A stretch of DNA of 64,000 bases from JACSRF01 sp963695505 (GCA_963695505.1 CAVOGX010000015.1:389936-453935); one strand, 5' to 3'. Numbered from the stretch's first letter, positions 27,714 through 37,126 are shown. Notes: generated by a model from the sequence alone, not told the origin. Translations and numbers: made by a program.

Positions 27714-27906
27714 CCTAAAATCTCCTGAGGAAAATCACGTAGGGCTGCAGGTGTGCAATCCTTGGTTTACATCGAGTAAGATACCTGAGTTTATGCGAAC
27801 TGCCAATGGGCAGAGCTCGTAATCCACTTTGTGCATTGTCTACAAAGAAACGGCCGTGTTACAATGATTATGCCTGTTCGTTGTGGAGATTTGTAGTGGA
27901 GCAGCC

Positions 27907-28320
27907 ATGAACCAAAAGGGCTTTGAGATTGTGGACCATACCGCCGATTGGGCTTTGAAAGTATACGGCCGTTCCTTTTCAGAGCTGCTGCAAAACGCGG
28001 CAGAGGGCATGAACAATCTCATGGTCACCAATCTCCAAACTATTCCGCAAAATGAAGAACGTCACTTCTCTCTAGAAGCCGACGATGCCGAATCCCTTCT
28101 TGTCGAATGGCTCAACGAACTGGCCTATTGGGCTGAAATGGAGCAGCTAATCTTTGTCCATATCCAGCTTCAGCACGTAACCAGCGAAAGCCTCACAGCC
28201 ACAGTGCGCGGCGGACGCGCCCCAGAATTAGAAAAACACATCAAAGCCGTCACTTACCACAACCTGGAAATCACAAGAAAAAGCGACGGATTGGAAGTGA
28301 CGGTTGTTTTCGATGTATAG
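27907..28320 (+). CDS. Archease
   Basis: A 137-residue protein with the archease start GFEIVDHTADWALKVYG, a conserved Asp/Glu-rich centre (LEADDAESLLVEWLNELAYWAE) and the end VTYHNLEITRKSDGLEVTVVFDV. Archease activates the RNA ligase RtcB by promoting guanylylation and multiple turnover. The start ATG 27907 has a GGAG seven bases upstream. rtcB follows at once. Confidence 0.93.
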   Translation: MNQKGFEIVDHTADWALKVYGRSFSELLQNAAEGMNNLMVTNLQTIPQNEERHFSLEADDAESLLVEWLNELAYWAEMEQLIFVHIQLQHVTSESLTATVRGGRAPELEKHIKAVTYHNLEITRKSDGLEVTVVFDV

Positions 28321-28386
28321 GGGTAGTTGGTAGCGGGCTGCGGAGAACAGCAGCCCCAGCCACCGACCACCCATGCGGAGGTCAAG

Positions 28387-29835
28387 ATGAAACGCAGCGA
28401 TTTCGAGCGCATCACCCCTTACATTCACGAGATTCCCAAAAGTCACCGCCACGATATGCGCGTTCCAGCCCGCTTTTATGCCGATGGAGAACTGCTGGAA
28501 ATGGCCCTCGACGATAAAAGCCTGGACCAACTCGTCAATACAGCCACCCTACCCGGCATCGTCAAATATGCTTTGGCCATGCCCGACATCCACCAGGGGT
28601 ATGGCTTTCCCATTGGGGGCGTCATAGCCACCGCCTTACCCGATGGCGTCATATCCCCCGGCGGAGTAGGCTACGACATCAACTGCGGCGTGCGCCTGCT
28701 GGCCACCCACCTGGATTTCGCTGATGTGCAGCCCCACCTCAACGAACTGGCCTCGGCTTTGCAAGCCAACTGCCCCAGCGGCGTGGGGCGCGGTGGGGAT
28801 ATCAGGCTAAACTCCCGCGAGTTGGACAAGCTGGTCACCGAAGGCAGCCAATGGGCGCTAAAAAATGGTTATGCGACAGAAATGGATCTGGAACGCACCG
28901 AGGAAAACGGCCGTTTAGCAGGCGCCGACCCCGGTAAAGTGAGCGATCGCGCCAAGAAGCGGGGCCTCGACCAGATAGGTACCCTGGGCGCGGGTAATCA
29001 TTTCATTGAAGTGGACCGCGTGGACGAAGTCTTTGATGAAAAAGCAGCCCAGCGCATGGGGCTGTTTCCGGGGCAAATTGTGGCACAAATACACTGTGGC
29101 TCGCGGGGTTTTGGGCACCAGATTTGTACAGATTACGTGAAGCGTTTCCAAAAAGTTATTCACAAGTATGGCATTCAGCTTCCCGACCGTGAGCTGGTTT
29201 GCGCCCCTCTCAGCAGCCCGGAAGGGCAAGATTACCTGGCCGCCATGAAAGCTGCCGCTAATTACGCGTTTGTTAACCGGCAGGTGCTGACTTTTCTCAT
29301 TCGCCGCAGCTTCGATGAGGCGCTGCGCGGCAAAGTTCATAAAACCACCGTGTACCAGATTTATGATATTGCCCACAACATGGCAAAAATCGAGACCCAT
29401 GACGTAGACGGCCGTTCCATGGAGGTATGTGTGCATCGAAAGGGCGCCACCCGCGCTTTTGGACCAGGATCTCCCGTCTTGCCGGACGTTTACCGCGACA
29501 TTGGCCAGCCAGTGCTGGTTCCCGGTTCTATGGGCACGGCGAGTTGGGTTTTAGTGGGCACATCAGGTTCCATGGCCCAAAGTTTCGGTTCCACCTGCCA
29601 TGGCGCCGGTCGCACCATGAGCCGCCGCCAGGCCAAGCGGACCATCCGCGGCACAGCGCTGCGCGAAGAATTAGAGGAAAGTGGCATTCACGTTAGAGCG
29701 GGCAGCATGGCCGGACTGGCCGAAGAGGCGCCTACCGCCTACAAAGATGTGGATCGCGTCATTGAAGTGGTTCATGGAGCAGGAATAGCAAAGAAGGTTG
29801 CCCGCATCGTTCCGGTTGCTGTTGTAAAAGGGTAA
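28387..29835 (+). CDS. rtcB: RNA-splicing ligase RtcB
   Basis: A 482-residue GTP-dependent ligase that joins 2',3'-cyclic phosphate or 3'-phosphate RNA ends to 5'-OH ends. Family motifs: MPDIHQGYGFPIGGVIA, the metal-binding GVGYDINCGVR, GTLGAGNHFIEV, HCGSRGFGHQI and the nucleotidylated-His region SFGSTCHGAGR. GGAGGT five bases before ATG 28387 decides this start over the longer frame from 28327. It pairs with archease, so this is a complete RNA repair or tRNA-splicing unit. Confidence 0.96.
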   Translation: MKRSDFERITPYIHEIPKSHRHDMRVPARFYADGELLEMALDDKSLDQLVNTATLPGIVKYALAMPDIHQGYGFPIGGVIATALPDGVISPGGVGYDINCGVRLLATHLDFADVQPHLNELASALQANCPSGVGRGGDIRLNSRELDKLVTEGSQWALKNGYATEMDLERTEENGRLAGADPGKVSDRAKKRGLDQIGTLGAGNHFIEVDRVDEVFDEKAAQRMGLFPGQIVAQIHCGSRGFGHQICTDYVKRFQKVIHKYGIQLPDRELVCAPLSSPEGQDYLAAMKAAANYAFVNRQVLTFLIRRSFDEALRGKVHKTTVYQIYDIAHNMAKIETHDVDGRSMEVCVHRKGATRAFGPGSPVLPDVYRDIGQPVLVPGSMGTASWVLVGTSGSMAQSFGSTCHGAGRTMSRRQAKRTIRGTALREELEESGIHVRAGSMAGLAEEAPTAYKDVDRVIEVVHGAGIAKKVARIVPVAVVKG

Positions 29836-29856
29836 ACAGAGATAATTGGTAAGCTC

Positions 29857-30507
29857 ATGAAAGGCAGCAATAGCTCAAAACTTTTGGGAATCGGTTTCAT
29901 TGGCATCTTGTTAGGCCTCGTTTTGGGGGTGGGTGGATTCACGCTGAGCAATCGCCAGCAGCCAACCCCCATAGAAATAATCCCCCCACCACCCTCCCCC
30001 ACACCAGAACCGTCCGCCACACCGGGCCCTATGCAGGTATACGTGAATGGGGCTGTACAAAACCCGGACGTATACGAAATGCCGCCAGCGGCCATTGTCC
30101 GCGATGCGATTGAAGCAGCAGGCGGTTTTACGGCCGATGCTGCTAAAGATTACGTGAATCTGGCCCAGCCACTGCAGCCAGGGATGCAGGTGCGGGTACC
30201 CAGATTAGGAGAGGAAACCACCAATCCGGCGTCTGTCATCATTGCCCCAACCTTACCCGCCTCCACAGATGATCCAACGGAAGTCAGAGGAATAACGATA
30301 GATCTCCTGATCAATATCAACACGGCAACGCTGGCTGAACTTGAAACCCTTCCGGGCATTGGTCCCAGCACCGCGCAAAAAATAATCGACTTCCGCAATG
30401 AAAACGGGCTTTTTGCCACCATAGAAGATATTATGGATGTTTCGGGTATTGGCCCTGCTAAATTCGAGGCCATCCAAGATTTTATTACCGTAGATGGAAA
30501 CCCATAG
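29857..30507 (+). CDS. ComEA-like helix-hairpin-helix DNA-binding protein
   Basis: A 216-residue protein with one N-terminal helix (10-30), a Pro-rich linker, an SLBB-like domain (MQVYVNGAVQNPDVYEMPP ... AIEAAGGFT) and a C-terminal double helix-hairpin-helix (LININTATLAELETLPGIG ... FATIEDIMDVSGIG). This is the layout of ComEA, the surface DNA receptor for natural transformation. No ComEC or ComF gene is adjacent in the window. Confidence 0.9.
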   Translation: MKGSNSSKLLGIGFIGILLGLVLGVGGFTLSNRQQPTPIEIIPPPPSPTPEPSATPGPMQVYVNGAVQNPDVYEMPPAAIVRDAIEAAGGFTADAAKDYVNLAQPLQPGMQVRVPRLGEETTNPASVIIAPTLPASTDDPTEVRGITIDLLININTATLAELETLPGIGPSTAQKIIDFRNENGLFATIEDIMDVSGIGPAKFEAIQDFITVDGNP

Positions 30508-30561
30508 GGAATCAACAAGCAAGCAAATTGCTGAAGAACAGCATGAAATACATAAATTCAC

Positions 30562-31671
30562 ATGCCTCGTGAAACAAGTCTAACTGCCACCGCGGCCTGG
30601 TTTGCCCACCTCCCATTTACAATCTGGGGTAAGCGCAGCTTTACCACACCTAAAAAAGCGCTCATTTTGAAGCCTTGCTGCATCAGCCAGGTCATGCTGA
30701 CAACACCCCTTGTCTCGGTCCTTAGCGAAGCATATCCCAATGCTCAATTTGATTGGGCTATCAGCCAGTGGGCCCGCCCGGCCATTGTTGGGAATCCACG
30801 CATTTCCGAACTCATTTCCACCGGAAATGTGGGCTTACAGCGCGCCAGCCGCAAAGAGATCAATGCCCTAATCAGACGTATACGCGAACAGCAGTATGAC
30901 ACATGCATTATTCCCAGCCGGTCGAGCTGGCTGGCCTACATTGCCTGGCGGGCGGGCATCCCGCAGCGCATTGGTCTCGATGTAGATGGGCGTGGTTTTA
31001 GCCATACGCTGCCGGTACGGCCGTCTAGCAATATCCAACACGAAGCAGAAATTTACTTGTCTATCGCCCAAGCACTGCACATCGATACCAAGCTGATTAA
31101 TCGGGTAGCCCGCATGGAATTTTATGCGTCGGACAGGGCTCGTACCACCGTCACAGCGCGGCTGGTGGAGAAAATTGATTGGTTAGGGGATGTGCCCCTG
31201 GTGGTGATACATCCTGGCGGCGGGAGCAATCCAGTGATGCAGAATGAGCAAAAGCAGTGGCCGGTGGAGCGGTTTGCGCGTTTAGGCAATTATTTGGTAA
31301 GACGGTATGAAGCACGGGTAGTTTTGGTGGGGGCCAAAGAGGATGCTACCCTGGCAACGGCCGTAGCTGGGATGATGGCTTACCCGGTGGATAATCTGGC
31401 TGGCAGCATTAGCCTGGGGGAAATGGCGGCGCTAAGTGAATTAGCCAACCTCTACGTGGGTAATGATGCCGGGCCAACCCATATTGCTGCGGCCACAGGC
31501 TGCCCCACGCTAGCCATTTTCGGACCGAGCAGCCCTGAGGTTTCCGGGCCATATGCACCCAAAGGGCGCACTATCAATTTACATAGAGAAACCGGCTATC
31601 CCTTTGATTGGGCTACGGGAGTTTCCGTGGAAGAGGCGATTACGGCCGTTGATATACTGCTGGCCAGATAG
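30562..31671 (+). CDS. Glycosyltransferase family 9 (heptosyltransferase-like)
   Basis: A 369-residue protein with the GT-B fold signatures of GT9: ALILKPCCISQVMLTTPLVSVL at the N-terminus, VVIHPGGGSNPVMQNEQKQWP in the middle and the nucleotide-sugar site YVGNDAGPTHIAAATGCPTLAIFGPSSP. It probably transfers a sugar to a surface glycan. The substrate cannot be predicted, as no LPS heptose pathway is seen here. Confidence 0.85.
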   Translation: MPRETSLTATAAWFAHLPFTIWGKRSFTTPKKALILKPCCISQVMLTTPLVSVLSEAYPNAQFDWAISQWARPAIVGNPRISELISTGNVGLQRASRKEINALIRRIREQQYDTCIIPSRSSWLAYIAWRAGIPQRIGLDVDGRGFSHTLPVRPSSNIQHEAEIYLSIAQALHIDTKLINRVARMEFYASDRARTTVTARLVEKIDWLGDVPLVVIHPGGGSNPVMQNEQKQWPVERFARLGNYLVRRYEARVVLVGAKEDATLATAVAGMMAYPVDNLAGSISLGEMAALSELANLYVGNDAGPTHIAAATGCPTLAIFGPSSPEVSGPYAPKGRTINLHRETGYPFDWATGVSVEEAITAVDILLAR

Positions 31672-31692
31672 ATAATAACAAGCAAAATCATA

Positions 31693-31721
31693 TTGACACC
31701 CATCTCAACTTCTGGTAATAT
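31693..31721 (+). promoter_or_regulatory. Promoter of tRNA-Asp
   Basis: TTGACA (31693-31698), a 17-base spacer and TAATAT (31716-31721), a near-perfect sigma-70 promoter. The mature tRNA begins 14 bases after the -10 box. Confidence 0.85.
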
Positions 31722-31734
31722 CTCGTTCGCTCTA

Positions 31735-31807
31735 GGGGGCGTGGTGTAGTGGTTAACACACTGGCCTGTCAAGCCAGAGATCGCGGGTTCGACCCCCGTC
31801 GCTCCCG
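31735..31807 (+). tRNA. tRNA-Asp (anticodon GTC)
   Basis: A 73-nt cloverleaf: acceptor GGGGGCG pairs with CGCTCCC, anticodon stem CTGGC/GCCAG with loop CTGTCAA and anticodon GTC at 31768-31770, T-arm CGGGTTCGACCCCCG-type pairing, and discriminator G at 31807. CCA is not encoded. Its 3' end is repeated downstream as the boundary sequence of the mobile island. Confidence 0.96.
31795..31807 (+). repeat. Attachment-like repeat copy 1 (tRNA-Asp 3' end)
   Basis: CCCGTCGCTCCCG, the last 13 bases of tRNA-Asp. The same 13 bases recur at 37100, 41748, 45280 and 56541 in the same orientation, and nearly so at 48745. tRNA 3' ends are classic targets of site-specific integration. Confidence 0.85.
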
Positions 31808-31821
31808 TCTGCATTTTTGAT

Positions 31822-31856
31822 AAAAAACCTCTCGACCTACTCGAGAGGTTTTTTGT
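31822..31856 (+). terminator. Terminator after tRNA-Asp
   Basis: A perfect hairpin AACCTCTCGA-to-TCGAGAGGTT around loop CCTAC, followed by a T-run, about 15 bases after the tRNA. The same hairpin is repeated after attachment-like copy 2 (37127-37161). Confidence 0.9.
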
Positions 31857-31980
31857 TTTCCTGCATGCTGCACCCTGCGCGTGCCCGAAGCTTGTCGAAC
31901 CCGCGATCTGAAATGGGTGAAAAGGGGAGGGGAATGACCACTAATTCTTGTCAAATCGGCTTGCTCATCGTTCAAACCTA

Positions 31981-32972
31981 TCAAATCCGTCTGCTGCGCT
32001 TGGAGCGTTGGCATTGGTCAATATCTGTCTTGCCTGAAAACAAAAACTTTAAAAATGATTTTCCTTGAAAACGACACGCTTGCCTGATACCAAGTAATCG
32101 CAAGTAATCTGGCATAAGAGATTCGTAAAAAAAGCCAGATATTTTTTCTTGTATTATGAGATGCCTGAGTGCTCTTTCAGCAGTATTGTTTTGCCAAGGG
32201 ATTCCATCTTGTTCAAGGAAAGTGAATAGACTTTCTCGATGATGCACAAAACGCTTTTGGTATTTGCCTGTCAATTCAGACCTGTATTGATTACCCCAAA
32301 TGACCTTGTTATAGAATTTATCAACCTGTTTTCTGTGCTTGTTGAGATTCCGCTTTATTAGTCCATACTTTTGTATCGTTTCCATGATAGGTATGATCAA
32401 ATGCCGTTTTTCTAGAACGAACGCCTCAAACTCAACATCTAATGGAGTTGTCCAGAGGTCATTGTTTAAATCTCGGATTAGATGGACCCAGCACTTCTGT
32501 TGCTTACATGACACAGAATCGTAACCGGGATAAAAATCAGAAATCAAAATACCAGTATAATTAGCCAGCAATTCGTGAACAATCGTTGCTTCTCTCGTTT
32601 TCGTGTGTTTAAGAAGTACATATTTTCCATCTGTGAATACCCATACATATTGAGTTTTCCCTTGAATGTTAACGGGTGTTTCATCAGCATGAATAAATGG
32701 ATTTTCAAGAAGATGCTGAATGATAGTTTGTTCGGTGCTTGAATAATCATTGGAAAACTCCCTGATGAAGGTTGGTAGGGATGTTTTTCCTGCTTGTTCA
32801 TTGAAATGATCTATCAGCATTTCTGCAAGCTCTGAATATGTCATGCGTAAAGCCACTCTCAAGTAAACCAGCCAAGCCTTAAACCCACTACCGTACCGTT
32901 GGTTTGAACTATATTTCTTTAAAGCTGGGGGTTCATAGGTTTTCCGACATGCCGAACAATGTCCTCGAAAGC
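31981..32972 (-). pseudogene. IS66-like transposase, C-terminal part, truncated by IS-A
   Basis: Identical in sequence to the C-terminal 330 residues of the nuclease-transposase fusion at 37286-39385. It carries the DDE-like core (HADETPVNIQGKTQYVW, SDFYPGYDS, NNTAERALRHLIIQEKISG). The 5' part is missing: homology ends at 32972 where the IS-A end begins. The open frame runs a few codons into IS-A. Confidence 0.9.
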
Positions 32973-34429
32973 CGTAATATGCAAAAACTACGATCACATG
33001 TTTATCGGTGGACGAAAGTCAGGATTTTGCAACGGGGCAAGAGCACCAGAAGAATTTCTTAGAGCGAATTTTGGTAAATCACTGGTCAGTTTGGGCAGAT
33101 CAGCTTGATCAGACAGTAACTATCTCGATAACGGCCGTGTTAAAATGCCCCTGTTAGGTAACAAGGATGAAGAAAAGTTCCTCAATTAACAACTGAATCA
33201 AGCGGGGCAAACGGCTGTTGTGTCAGGACCGCAATGATAATCATTGATGATGCCGCCCAATAGTTGACGACGTTCGACTTTGCCAATTGTGGTAGGTTCT
33301 GGCCGGGGAATGGGAGATTGTTGGTCGAGACTTTGATGGGGTCGGCGGCTGTTGTAGTAGCCGATGAATTCCCTTAGCACCCAGCGTAAATGAGATTCGC
33401 TGATTATCAAGATGTGGTCAAGGATTTCTTCTCTTGCTGTTCTGATCCAGCGCTCCGAGTAGGCATTGGCATTGGGTGCCTGCAGGGGAGTGGGCACGAT
33501 GTGCGTCTGCTGCGATTGGAAAACGGTATCAAAAGCTTCGGTGTACTTCTTGTCGTTATCTCGAATCAGGCACTTAAAGCGGGTATCGGTCTCCTCGAAT
33601 TGCCAAATGAGTTGTCTGGCTTGTTGAGCCACCCAATGGCCACCTGGATGACTGGTGACACCGGCTAAATGGACACGACGTGTCCCGAGTTCTATGAATA
33701 TCAGCACATAGACGGTATTGAGAAATATCGTTTCAACGGTAAAGAAATCACACGCCAGTAGCTGCTCTTTGTAATGCTTCATCATCGTGCGCCAGCCGAT
33801 GGACCCGTAGCGGACTGGAGCTGGCAGGATACCATTGCGGTCGAGGACGTTGCGGACAGTCGTGAGGGAAGCAACAACGCCGAGTTTCTTCAGTTCGCCT
33901 TCAATGCGATAGTAACCCCAACGCAGATTCTCCTTGGCCAGACGGACAATCAAGTTTTCTGTCTCGTGATCGATTATTGGGCGACCGACCGTTTTAGTTG
34001 ATGGCTGTGCCCATTTTCGTCTTACCAGCTCTCGATGCCAGCGGATGACCGTTTCTGGTCTGACGATGCGAATCACATCACCCAGCTGGCGAATGGTGCG
34101 CTGCGTGTTCTTCTTCAGCTGCGCTGTCAAGAATGCCAGGGTTGCTTTTTCCGCTCGATTAGGTCTGATGGGCTTTTTCTGTTTGCGGACCATTACATCA
34201 AGTTGATGCCGCAGGATGATGATTTCTAAGTCCTTGTCGTTTTCAGACAAACGACTGACGCGAATGAGGGACAGAAGAACCGAGAAAATGTGCCCGATGA
34301 AGAACCAAAGCATGACAAAATCCTACTCCAAATGAAAGATAATAGGATTATATCCAAGGCATTGTCTAAGCCAACAGCATACGTTTTCACTCGAGTAGTC
34401 GCTTGTGATCCACATTTTTGCATATTACG
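32973..34429 (-). mobile_element. IS-A copy 1, 1457 bp, complete
   Basis: Bounded by inverted ends CGTAATATGCAAAAA (32973 onward) and TTTTTGCATATTACG (to 34429); inside the ends both also carry GATCACA. It encodes one integrase-core transposase. The copy at 45297-46753 has exactly the same length. Left flank is the truncated IS66-like gene and right flank is another IS66 fragment; no target duplication is obvious, which suggests rearrangement after insertion. Confidence 0.9.
33198..34313 (-). CDS. IS-A transposase (integrase core, IS3/IS481 superfamily)
   Basis: A 371-residue DDE transposase. N-terminal hydrophobic start, helix-turn-helix regions (QRTIRQLGDVIRIVRPETV, RWGYYRIEGELKKLG), and the rve catalytic core with Asp in LLACDFFTVET, Asp in LIRDNDKKY and Glu in ERWIRTAREE. 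The end YYNSRRPHQSL is typical. A few substitutions distinguish it from the second copy (Arg vs Cys in MVRKQKK; Trp vs Arg in HLRWVLR). Exact IS family needs a database search. Confidence 0.9.
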   Translation of the reverse strand: MLWFFIGHIFSVLLSLIRVSRLSENDKDLEIIILRHQLDVMVRKQKKPIRPNRAEKATLAFLTAQLKKNTQRTIRQLGDVIRIVRPETVIRWHRELVRRKWAQPSTKTVGRPIIDHETENLIVRLAKENLRWGYYRIEGELKKLGVVASLTTVRNVLDRNGILPAPVRYGSIGWRTMMKHYKEQLLACDFFTVETIFLNTVYVLIFIELGTRRVHLAGVTSHPGGHWVAQQARQLIWQFEETDTRFKCLIRDNDKKYTEAFDTVFQSQQTHIVPTPLQAPNANAYSERWIRTAREEILDHILIISESHLRWVLREFIGYYNSRRPHQSLDQQSPIPRPEPTTIGKVERRQLLGGIINDYHCGPDTTAVCPA

Positions 34430-34776
34430 AGGTCAACCAGAGTGTTGAGAAACCACCCAGCAAAAAGCGAGGGCGACCCAAACAATCGCCGCCCAAAAAC
34501 CTACTCGACCGTCTGCAGAAGCACCAGTCCGGGGTCTTGGCTTTTATGTATGACTTTCGCGTTCCGTTTGATAACAATCTGGCCGAACGAGATGTCAGAA
34601 TGATAAAGGTCAAACAGAAAGTATCGGGGGCCTTCCGTACTAAATGCGGGGCCGATACATTCTGCGAGATTCGCTCTTACATTTCGACAGTGCGTAAGCA
34701 AGGCCACAATGTCATTGATGCCTTGTATAATGCTTTTCTTGGTGAACCTTTTATACCCTCACCAGGGAGGGCTTAG
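34430..34776 (+). pseudogene. IS66 family transposase, C-terminal fragment
   Basis: About 115 codons matching the IS66 C-terminus: FRVPFDNNLAERDVRMIKVKQKVSGAFRT, CEIRSYISTVRKQGHNVIDAL and a short Pro-rich tail. The 5' part is missing and replaced by IS-A copy 1. It is distinct from the IS66-like gene to its left and reads in the opposite direction. Confidence 0.88.
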
Positions 34777-34909
34777 TAGTTACGACATATTGACCAAACA
34801 GTGCGTCCCGGTCATCGTAACTCAAAAAATCATAGGCGTTACGCAGTAATTCCAGCAGCGTCGAGGTGTTTTCTGCGCTTAATGATTGAAATAATCTATC
34901 CTTATTCAT
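34751..34909 (-). pseudogene. Start of a truncated gene downstream of the 367-aa protein
   Basis: ATG at 34909 overlaps the stop of the preceding gene (ATGA). About 40 codons look natural (MNKDRLFQSLSAENTSTLL, then a helix ending FLSYDDRDALFG); the frame then runs into the IS66 fragment and stops at 34751. It is probably the 5' remnant of the second gene of a conserved pair, cut by the IS66 insertion. Confidence 0.6.
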
Positions 34910-36009
34910 GGCAAACCTGCCTTGTTCAGGCGCTCCAGCAGCGCGCGTCGCCGAGGATAAGCCGCCCGAATGCGTCCCAATCGTTCCTCATAAGCTGTTT
35001 CAGAGCCTTGATGGATGGCCAGGTCATGCAGTTTAACCAGTAGTTGTAACGCTTCGTCATAGGCACGGCCGTTTCCCTGTTGAATTAATCGCTCGGCAAA
35101 CGTCCAGGTCTCTTCCGCTTTGGGGGCCAACGCTTCCAATTCTCGAATACGTCGTGCTTCAGCTTCGGCGGCTAACTGTTTTCGTGCCCGCTCCCCTTCG
35201 ATTTCGGCCTGGGACAACAACTCGCCTACCGTCCTTCCTTCTATTTTTTTTGTTAATGATTCTTGACCTGCCAGCAAATAACGTTGAAAAAGCAAAGACA
35301 AATGCGCTTCTTTTCCTTGTGCCAAACGCAGCAACCAGTCGTCGCAATCCTCACGAGGCAAAGCAGCAATCTTCTGGCGTAGTTGTGACAAGGCAATCTC
35401 TTGTCGAGAGGGGCTGGCTTTAGCGGCCACGGTTGCCAGAGATTCATCTACGTGAAAGGCTTCCATAAAACGGCGCAACGGTGGCGTCAGCTTCTGCAAG
35501 CCAAGGGGCACAGGTGGCTCCACCATAACCTCTGTAATTTCCCACGTGTGTAAAATCGATAACCAGGCCAGGTACAAGACGCGATAATCCTGCTGTAAAA
35601 TGTCATCCCGCAATGTTATTAGGCCATCAAGGGAGCCTTCGCCTTCGACCCAGTCTCCGTACCAATCTTCATCATCCCAACGCATGTCCAGGATGACGTA
35701 ATCGCCAATCGTTTCACAAGTGATGTACTGTTCCACACAGTACGGTTCTATTTGCTTGACGTTGATTAAGGTGTTGGGAAAGCGGAACATCAGCCTGATT
35801 GTGCCCCAGTTGGCGATGTAAAACATGGCATCGTAATACTTGGCCAACAACTCTTTGGCGTCAGCCGGCAGCCCGGTGTAATGGTAAACAAATACGGCCC
35901 GCCGTGGATGCGGGTCTACCCGGCTGGATAAATTGCTGACGGCACGTTGTTCTTCAATCGTTAACGGCCGATCAATAGCCTGAAACTCGTAATATTGGTA
36001 TTCGGACAT
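34906..36009 (-). CDS. Conserved hypothetical protein, 367 aa
   Basis: A soluble 367-residue protein beginning SEYQYYEFQAIDRPLT, with a conserved N-terminal domain (about 1-135; FVYHYTGLPADAKELLAKYYDAMFYIANWGTIRLMFR) and a helical, Ala/Glu/Arg-rich C-terminal half. Such proteins occur as uncharacterised genes in Chloroflexota and cyanobacteria, from memory often beside SWIM zinc-finger genes; no such gene is intact here. It overlaps the truncated gene 34751-34909. Confidence 0.75.
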   Translation of the reverse strand: MSEYQYYEFQAIDRPLTIEEQRAVSNLSSRVDPHPRRAVFVYHYTGLPADAKELLAKYYDAMFYIANWGTIRLMFRFPNTLINVKQIEPYCVEQYITCETIGDYVILDMRWDDEDWYGDWVEGEGSLDGLITLRDDILQQDYRVLYLAWLSILHTWEITEVMVEPPVPLGLQKLTPPLRRFMEAFHVDESLATVAAKASPSRQEIALSQLRQKIAALPREDCDDWLLRLAQGKEAHLSLLFQRYLLAGQESLTKKIEGRTVGELLSQAEIEGERARKQLAAEAEARRIRELEALAPKAEETWTFAERLIQQGNGRAYDEALQLLVKLHDLAIHQGSETAYEERLGRIRAAYPRRRALLERLNKAGLP

Positions 36010-36147
36010 AGTTCACCCAAATTGATAACCTCTGCTGGCCTATATTTTACTTGATCGTCGCTGTCTTTCGCATGATTTTCAAAGGTCAATTATTGTTTGC
36101 TAAACATGGTATACTATGATCATCTTTTATTGAAATGGGAATGGCGT

Positions 36148-36555
36148 ATGACGACACAAACGATTACTCTCGAATTATCAGAATCACTCTATCGTTCAGC
36201 AAGGCAGATTGCTGAGGTAACGAAACGGCCGATCGAAGAGATTGTACAGGAAAGCCTGACACATACTTTGCCCCCTTTGGATGATGTGGAACCTGACGAA
36301 GCTGTTACTCTGGCTCGCATGTCAACCCTGGATGATACCGCCCTCTGGGAAGAAGCTAACAGGATATTATCTTCCAAAGAACAAACCGAAATGCAAACAC
36401 TGCTTGATCGCCAGAATGCTGGTGAGCTAACCGAAACTGAAACAGTTCGACTGCAGTTATTAATGGGTAAATACGGCCGTTTACTCGTGCGTAAATCTCA
36501 TGCCTGGCTGTTATTAGCCCGGCGAGGTTATAGAGTTCCGGTTCAAAAGCAGTAG
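36148..36555 (+). CDS. Antitoxin-like protein paired with HNH nuclease
   Basis: A 135-residue protein with an N-terminal ribbon-helix-helix-like start (TITLELSESLYRSARQIAEVTKRPIEEIV), an acidic middle and a conserved basic end (KYGRLLVRKSHAWLLLARRGY). ATG 36148 has GGGA upstream; the longer frame from 36097 lacks one. The HNH gene starts 18 bases later. Partnership is inferred from spacing; toxin-antitoxin function is not established. Confidence 0.75.
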   Translation: MTTQTITLELSESLYRSARQIAEVTKRPIEEIVQESLTHTLPPLDDVEPDEAVTLARMSTLDDTALWEEANRILSSKEQTEMQTLLDRQNAGELTETETVRLQLLMGKYGRLLVRKSHAWLLLARRGYRVPVQKQ

Positions 36556-36573
36556 ATTCCAGGAGTCACCTTC

Positions 36574-37002
36574 TTGTCCAGCGTTTATATCCCCGAATCT
36601 GTGCGCCAACAGATAGCCGAAGACGCTCGCCACCGCTGTGGCTACTGTCTCACCGCACAAGAGTACACGGCTATGCCCATGCACATCGAACACATCATCC
36701 CTTTAGATGCTGGCGGCGAGACAGTCGAAGACAATCTCTGGTTAGCCTGCCCGCTCTGCAATGGTCATAAAGCAACTAAGATAGAGAGTACTGATCCTGA
36801 GACCGGACAAATCGTTTCACTGTTTAATCCCCGCCATCAGAAGTGGGAAGATCATTTCCAATGGAGTGTCGATGGTATTGAAATAGTTGGACGAACACCA
36901 GTGGGTCGAGCCACAATTATCGCCCTCCATCTTAATAATGAATATCTTATTCGCGCACGTCGTCGGTGGGTGCTGGCAGGCTGGCATCCACCCCAGTCTT
37001 GA
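36574..37002 (+). CDS. HNH endonuclease
   Basis: A 142-residue HNH nuclease with zinc-binding CGYC and CPLC pairs and the catalytic segment MHIEHIIPLDAGG ... EDNLWLACPLCNGHK. The start is TTG 36574, supported by AGGAG eight bases upstream. Forms a two-gene unit with 36148-36555, the cargo of the first island module. Confidence 0.9.
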   Translation: MSSVYIPESVRQQIAEDARHRCGYCLTAQEYTAMPMHIEHIIPLDAGGETVEDNLWLACPLCNGHKATKIESTDPETGQIVSLFNPRHQKWEDHFQWSVDGIEIVGRTPVGRATIIALHLNNEYLIRARRRWVLAGWHPPQS

Positions 37003-37099
37003 TTGATGCTGTTATCTTAACCAGGATATGAACCATAAGTTGGTATGATTCCGCTTTAGAGGCCCAGACCATGCACGTATGCCCAGAGAGGTATCCAAG

Positions 37100-37112
37100 C
37101 CCGTCGCTCCCG
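37100..37112 (+). repeat. Attachment-like repeat copy 2
   Basis: CCCGTCGCTCCCG followed by TCTG as in the tRNA locus. Its left flank GCCCAGAG...TCCAAG is shared with copy 4 (45280). Confidence 0.85.
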
Positions 37113-37126
37113 TCTGGATTTTTGAT

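Larger units (their letters stand above)
31795..32972. repeat. Direct repeat, 1178 bp, copy A (partner 37100-38277)
   Basis: This stretch and 37100-38277 align with a constant offset of 5305 bases and no indels; only a few differences are visible, near 31812-31826. It contains the tRNA end, the terminator and the 3' part of the IS66-like transposase. Copy A stops where IS-A copy 1 begins. Confidence 0.95.
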
